Of a DNA stretch of 64,000 nt, positions 60,373 to 64,000 are shown piece after piece. The position numbers and the translations under genes are program-made. Source of the DNA: Clostridia bacterium (lineage in GTDB: Bacteria; Bacillota; Clostridia; Oscillospirales; Acutalibacteraceae). The notes beneath the pieces were generated by a model. It did no database searches and was not told where the DNA came from. It was given only the letters and a program-made list of their open reading frames with translations. Position 1 is the first letter of the stretch. Each line of letters starts with the position of its first letter. The stretch is taken from contig JAFSGP010000036.1 in assembly GCA_017440755.1 (NCBI GenBank), forward strand, positions 1-64,000, given 5' to 3'.

Positions 60373-62214
60373 ATGAAAAAGCAGTTAGAAGACCTGTTTT
60401 TACAGGTGCAAAAGCCTGCCCGTTACACGGGAGGCGAGCTGAACAGCGTCACAAAGGACTTGAAGGACGTGACGGTTCGCTTTGCCTTCTGTTTTCCTGA
60501 CCTGTACGAGGTGGGTATGTCCCACTTGGGTATGAAAATCCTGTACAGTCAGTTCAATAACGAGCCGGACGTTTGGTGTGAGCGGGTGTTTGCGCCTGAC
60601 CGCGATATGGAGGAGCTGATGCGGCAGCATCACGTTCCGTTGTTCGGTTTGGAGAGCCGCGATGCCATTCGAGATTTTGATTTCGTAGGCTTCACGCTAC
60701 AGTATGAACTGAGCTTTACCGCTATCTTAAATATGCTGGATCTGGCGGGGATTCCCCTGCGTGTGGCGGACCGCGACGAGAGCTTTCCCTTGGTGGTGGC
60801 GGGCGGTCCCTGTGCTTGCAATCCCGAGCCGCTGGCGGATTTTGTGGACCTGTTCTTCCTCGGTGAGGGAGAAGAGGTGGACTTGGAGGTTATCAATCTC
60901 TATAAAGAGCATAAGAAAAACGGCTATTCCAAAAAGTCGTTTTTGCGTGCCTGCGCGGATATTGAAGGCGTTTACGTGCCTTCTCTGTACGACGTGACCT
61001 ACAATGAGGACGGCACCATTGCCGCCGTCACCCCGCTGGACGGGGTAAAGCCCACTGTCCGCAAGCGCATCATCAAGGATTTGGACACCTGCTTCTATCC
61101 CGAATCCTTTGTGGTACCCTACACCGACGTGGTGTTTGACCGCGCCCAGAGTGAAATTTTCCGCGGCTGTATCCGTGGTTGCCGTTTCTGTCAAGCGGGC
61201 TTTATCTATCGCCCTGTGCGGGAAAAGTCGGTGGATACCATCGACAAGCAGAGCCACGACCTCTGCCGTTCCACGGGCTACGAGGAGTTTTCCCTGTCCT
61301 CACTGTCCACCAGCGACTACACCAAGCTGGAGGAGCTGCTGGACCGTCTGCTTGACTGGGCGGAGCCGGAGCACACCAACATTTCGCTGCCCTCTCTGCG
61401 TATTGACGGTTTCTCCGAGGAGCTGGCAAACCGCCTGAACGTACTGCGGCGGGCGGGGCTTACTTTTGCCCCTGAGGCGGGCACTCAGCGTCTGCGTGAT
61501 GCGATTAACAAGAATATCACCGAGGAGGAGATCCTCGACACGGTGGCGAAGGCGTTCCGCGGCGGCTGGACCGCGGTTAAGCTGTATTTTATGATGGGTT
61601 TGCCCACCGAGACAATGGAGGATATCGAGGGGATGGCGGATTTGGGACAGAAGGTGGTAGACACCTTCTACCGCAACCCCGACAAGCCGAAGGGAAAGGG
61701 CGTCACCGTGACGATGAGCGCCTCCTGCTTCGTGCCGAAGCCCTTTACACCCTTCCAGTGGGAGCCGCAGGATACAATGGAACAGTTGCTGGAGAAGCAG
61801 CAGCATCTGGTGGAGTCGGTGCATACCAAGAAGATTTCGCTGAGCTGGCACGATGCGAAAACCAGCTTTTTGGAAGCGGTGCTGGCTCGGGGCGACCGTC
61901 GTCTGTGTCGCGTGCTGGAGGTGGCACATCGCCGTGGCTTCAATTTGGATTCCTGGTCGGAACACTTTGACTTTGAGGCTTGGATGAGCGTGTTTGAAGA
62001 ATGCGGGCTTGACCCCGCTTTCTATGCCAACCGCCGCCGCCCCTATGAGGAGGTTCTGCCGTGGGATCATCTGGACTACGGCGTAACCAAGGCGTTCCTT
62101 ATCAAGGAAAACGAGCTGGCGCATCAGGCGCAGACTACCCCTAACTGTCGGCAGAAATGCTCCGGTTGCGGCGCGGCCTGTTGGAAGGAGGGCGTTTGTG
62201 TTGAAAACCGTTAG
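60373..62214 (+). CDS. B12-binding/radical SAM protein (TIGR03960 type)
   Basis: The 613-aa protein has an N-terminal B12-binding-like region (YEVGMSHLGMKILYSQFN, GFTLQYELSFTAIL) and a radical SAM core with CIRGCRFCQAG (CxxxCxxC-type, about residue 268). A further domain with SWHDAKTSFLEAVLARGDRR and a cysteine-rich end (CRQKCSGCGAAC) follows. The TIGR03960 family is always paired with a DUF2344 gene, as here. The substrate is unknown; RNA or tRNA modification is a common guess. ATG 60373 follows AAGGAGA. Confidence 0.92.
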   Translation: MKKQLEDLFLQVQKPARYTGGELNSVTKDLKDVTVRFAFCFPDLYEVGMSHLGMKILYSQFNNEPDVWCERVFAPDRDMEELMRQHHVPLFGLESRDAIRDFDFVGFTLQYELSFTAILNMLDLAGIPLRVADRDESFPLVVAGGPCACNPEPLADFVDLFFLGEGEEVDLEVINLYKEHKKNGYSKKSFLRACADIEGVYVPSLYDVTYNEDGTIAAVTPLDGVKPTVRKRIIKDLDTCFYPESFVVPYTDVVFDRAQSEIFRGCIRGCRFCQAGFIYRPVREKSVDTIDKQSHDLCRSTGYEEFSLSSLSTSDYTKLEELLDRLLDWAEPEHTNISLPSLRIDGFSEELANRLNVLRRAGLTFAPEAGTQRLRDAINKNITEEEILDTVAKAFRGGWTAVKLYFMMGLPTETMEDIEGMADLGQKVVDTFYRNPDKPKGKGVTVTMSASCFVPKPFTPFQWEPQDTMEQLLEKQQHLVESVHTKKISLSWHDAKTSFLEAVLARGDRRLCRVLEVAHRRGFNLDSWSEHFDFEAWMSVFEECGLDPAFYANRRRPYEEVLPWDHLDYGVTKAFLIKENELAHQAQTTPNCRQKCSGCGAACWKEGVCVENR

Positions 62215-62839
62215 AATCTTCTTTTCTAAGACGGGGCGGGCGAAGTATATCTCCCATCTTGACCTGACCCGCACCATGTCCCGCGCTGTCCGTCGGGCGG
62301 CGATTCCGCTGTGGTACACAGAGGGCTTTAACCGTCACCCCTATCTAACCTTTGCTGCCCCTCTTTCTCTGGGGTATGAGGGACTGCGGGAGACGATGGA
62401 CCTGCGCTTGGAAGAGGATATGGAGCCGGCAGAACTGGTGGCACGTCTGGACGCCGTGATGCCGGAGGGGTTGCATATCCTTTCTGCCGCCGAGGCGGTG
62501 GCGAAGCCGGGGGATCTGGCGGCGGCGGAGTATCGCATGACTCTGTCCTGTCCTGCTGACAAGGTGCGCGATGCCTTGGCACTGCCGGAGCTGAACGTGG
62601 AAAAGAAAACCAAGAAGAAAACGATGAAAACCATCGATATCCGCCCGTATTTCGAAAAGGCGGACGTCACTGCCGAGGGGGAGAACACGATGGTACAGGT
62701 GACGTTACCCAGCGGCAGCACCGAAAATATCAACCCCGGGCTGTTGCCTGCCGCACTGGAGGCGCTCTACGGCGAAAAAGTCCGCTGTGACGTGGTTCGC
62801 CTGCGTGTTTTACAGATGAACGGCACCGAATTTGCCTGA
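62198..62839 (+). CDS. DUF2344 (TIGR03936) radical-SAM-associated protein
   Basis: The 213-aa protein begins RIFFSKTGRAKYISHLDLTR, the DUF2344 signature, and has GFNRHPYLTFAAPLSLGYEG. It overlaps the radical SAM gene by 17 bases and is probably its partner subunit. GTG 62198 follows AAGGAGG; TTG 62201 is an alternative. Function unknown. Confidence 0.9.
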   Translation: MLKTVRIFFSKTGRAKYISHLDLTRTMSRAVRRAAIPLWYTEGFNRHPYLTFAAPLSLGYEGLRETMDLRLEEDMEPAELVARLDAVMPEGLHILSAAEAVAKPGDLAAAEYRMTLSCPADKVRDALALPELNVEKKTKKKTMKTIDIRPYFEKADVTAEGENTMVQVTLPSGSTENINPGLLPAALEALYGEKVRCDVVRLRVLQMNGTEFA

Positions 62840-62875
62840 TTTTTTGGAAAATTTACAGAAAACGCAAAAAAACAC

Positions 62876-62904
62876 TTGCATTTATGAAACACTTGTGCTA
62901 TCAT
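62876..62904 (+). promoter_or_regulatory. Promoter of rplS
   Basis: TTGCAT (62876-62881), a 17-bp spacer and TATCAT (62899-62904). Confidence 0.8.
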
Positions 62905-62910
62905 GTATCA

Positions 62911-63030
62911 GGCGTTTTTGGCCGCAGGCGTTTGCCTGTGGGGGTTAATGCCAGGCGAAAGCCACGACATTAAAGCGGATGGTCCTCTGCGGCACAGCTG
63001 ACATGAACATCTGAAAACTTAGGAGGAAGA
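62911..63030 (+). promoter_or_regulatory. L19 (rplS) mRNA leader
   Basis: The structured 5' UTR has a strong hairpin (CCGCAGGC, GTTT, GCCTGTGG) and a second GC-rich fold before the AGGAGG of rplS. Firmicutes carry an L19 leader thought to allow autoregulation by L19. I assign it by position and structure, not by a covariance search. Confidence 0.6.
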
Positions 63031-63033
63031 ACT

Positions 63034-63375
63034 ATGGACGCATTGAAACTCATTGCCGGTGACAGCATCAAGGAGACCACTCCTGATTTCAACATCGGCG
63101 ACACCATCCGTGTGGATGTGAAGATCCGTGAAGGCGAGCGCGAGCGTATTCAGGCCTTCGAGGGTACTGTAATTGCCAAGAAGGGCAGCGGTGTGGCTGA
63201 GACCTTTACCGTTCGCCGTGTGGCTTACGGTGTCGGCGTGGAGCGTGTGTTCCCGTTGCACAGCCCCAATGTGGCCGCCGTTAAGGTGGTTCGCCGCGGT
63301 AAGGTGCGCCGCAGCAAGCTGTATTATCTGCGTGATCGCGTGGGTAAGGCTGCTAAGGTTAAAGAGCGCCTGTAA
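63034..63375 (+). CDS. rplS: 50S ribosomal protein L19
   Basis: The 113-aa ribosomal protein has the L19 core: [55 protein letters not shown] and [19 protein letters not shown]. It sits at the 30S-50S interface. AGGAGGAAG precedes the ATG. It is monocistronic here, without the trmD-rimM neighbours common elsewhere. Confidence 0.98.
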   Translation: MDALKLIAGDSIKETTPDFNIGDTIRVDVKIREGERERIQAFEGTVIAKKGSGVAETFTVRRVAYGVGVERVFPLHSPNVAAVKVVRRGKVRRSKLYYLRDRVGKAAKVKERL

Positions 63376-63384
63376 GATTTTTGT

Positions 63385-63413
63385 GAAAAAGGGACTGAAA
63401 AGTCCCTTTTTTG
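63385..63413 (+). terminator. Terminator after rplS
   Basis: AAAAAGGGACT, GAA loop, AGTCCCTTTTTT. Confidence 0.92.
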
Positions 63414-63455
63414 CTTTATATGGGGAAAATTCTTCTTTATTTCTTTAAAACAATG

Positions 63456-63464
63456 TGTTATAAT
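63456..63464 (+). promoter_or_regulatory. Extended -10 promoter of lepB
   Basis: TGTTATAAT (-10 TATAAT 63459-63464) with a poor -35 region. It lies about 55 bases before the lepB start. Confidence 0.6.
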
Positions 63465-63519
63465 GTACTTTAACGTGGCAGAATAGCCGCACAGCACAAA
63501 AGCGGAGGTGAGCGAGAGA

Positions 63520-64000
63520 ATGCAGCTTGGTACGTGGTTGCGGGATAAAAACCGAAAAGCAGTGCTGTCTGCATTCGATTGGCTGCAAACCTTGATTTTT
63601 GCCTTGGTTACCATTACGCTGCTGTTAGCGTTTGTACTGCGTGTGGTGGGCGTGGTTGGCGATTCGATGCTGCCTACACTGACGAGTGGCGATCGTCTGC
63701 TTTTGTCCTGCCTGAGCGATAGCTATGCGCAGGGCGATATCGTGGTGATCGATCGCTACACCGACGAGCCGCTGATTAAACGAGTGGTGGCGATAGCGGG
63801 GGATACGGTCATGATTACCTCGGACTACGCGCTGCTGGTTAATGGTATCCCGCAGAAAGAGCCCTATGTCATGGGAGCCACCATACCGCGGGATATGACA
63901 GGGCCCGTTACGGTGCCTGCGGGCTGTGTGTTTGTGCTGGGGGATAACCGCTTGGTATCCAAGGACAGCCGCCAGCGGGAGATTGGTATGGTAAACACGA
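63520..64000 (+). CDS. lepB: Signal peptidase I (5' part, cut by window end)
   Basis: The frame is open from ATG 63520 to the window edge (160 codons). One N-terminal transmembrane segment (about 24-44) precedes the catalytic Ser in VVGDSMLPTL (about residue 50), the catalytic Lys in IKRVVAIAGD (about 87) and GDNRLVSKDSR near the end. It removes signal peptides from exported proteins. GCGGAGGTG lies upstream. The C-terminus is outside the window. Confidence 0.94.
   Translation, partial: MQLGTWLRDKNRKAVLSAFDWLQTLIFALVTITLLLAFVLRVVGVVGDSMLPTLTSGDRLLLSCLSDSYAQGDIVVIDRYTDEPLIKRVVAIAGDTVMITSDYALLVNGIPQKEPYVMGATIPRDMTGPVTVPAGCVFVLGDNRLVSKDSRQREIGMVNT

Overview
The window looks like a chromosome segment of an anaerobic, spore-forming, Gram-positive Clostridia, most likely an Oscillospiraceae/Ruminococcaceae-type gut bacterium. 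This is inference from gene content: sporulation genes (SpoIIQ-like M23, YunB, SipL, YaaL-BofA), T-box control of alaS and ileS, Feo iron uptake, an acetate kinase, a dockerin-bearing surface protein, and protein sequences of clostridial type. Most of the sequence is dense housekeeping DNA with moderately high GC. The clear exception is the AT-rich interval around 26.35-27.1 kb.

Layout. 1-0.3 kb: a minus-strand tRNA Gly-Arg-His operon. 0.4-2.4 kb: a small Asn/Lys-rich protein, a siroheme-type dehydrogenase, a SpoIIQ-like peptidase and a LiaF-C-like protein. 2.45-9.4 kb: T-box-alaS, HIT protein, DEDDh exonuclease, yunB, ligA. 9.5-12.1 kb: feoA-feoB-small Cys protein behind a strong promoter with a palindromic operator. 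12.2-16 kb: sipL, then minus-strand mscL, Nudix and tmcAL. 16-20.4 kb: ackA, CAP lipoprotein, DUF378, ACT protein, DUF711. 20.5-26.1 kb (minus): rluA-type, M18 peptidase, lytic transglycosylase, a Sua5-CoaE fusion, prfA, DUF951. 26.2-27.4 kb: a small foreign-looking island (DUF4375) between two 177-bp repeats beside tRNA-Leu. 27.4-30.7 kb (minus): queH, CorC-type protein, DUF523, lexA. 30.8-33.5 kb: a candidate small RNA, an AraC regulator and a divergent beta-propeller/GtrA pair. 33.5-37 kb: T-box-ileS. 37-42.7 kb: DUF1858, trmK, an unknown membrane protein, esterase, SLOG protein, tRNA-Gly(CCC) with a duplicated 3' end, CmpB-like membrane protein, nth. 43-51 kb: BspA-LRR/dockerin surface protein, rarA, divergent type IIA topoisomerase pair. 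51-54.4 kb: secG, rnr, yaaL, bofA. 54.4-59.2 kb: ribose-type sugar ABC operon with divergent AraC regulator. 59.3-64 kb: tRNA Thr/Asp, a split TSUP transporter, paired radical-SAM proteins, rplS with its leader, and the start of signal peptidase I.

The genes work mostly as independent housekeeping units. Joint systems visible here are iron uptake (feoA-feoB-Cys protein under one operator), SOS control (lexA with two boxes in its own promoter), amino-acid-responsive tRNA synthetases, a sugar importer with its own regulator, and protein export (SecG, LepB). I see no CRISPR array, no integrase and no prophage. The less ordinary material is the Sua5-CoaE fusion, the nested tRNA-associated repeats, the candidate small RNA, the uncharacterised AraC/propeller/GtrA locus, the divergent topoisomerase pair, and low-complexity tails on several exported proteins.
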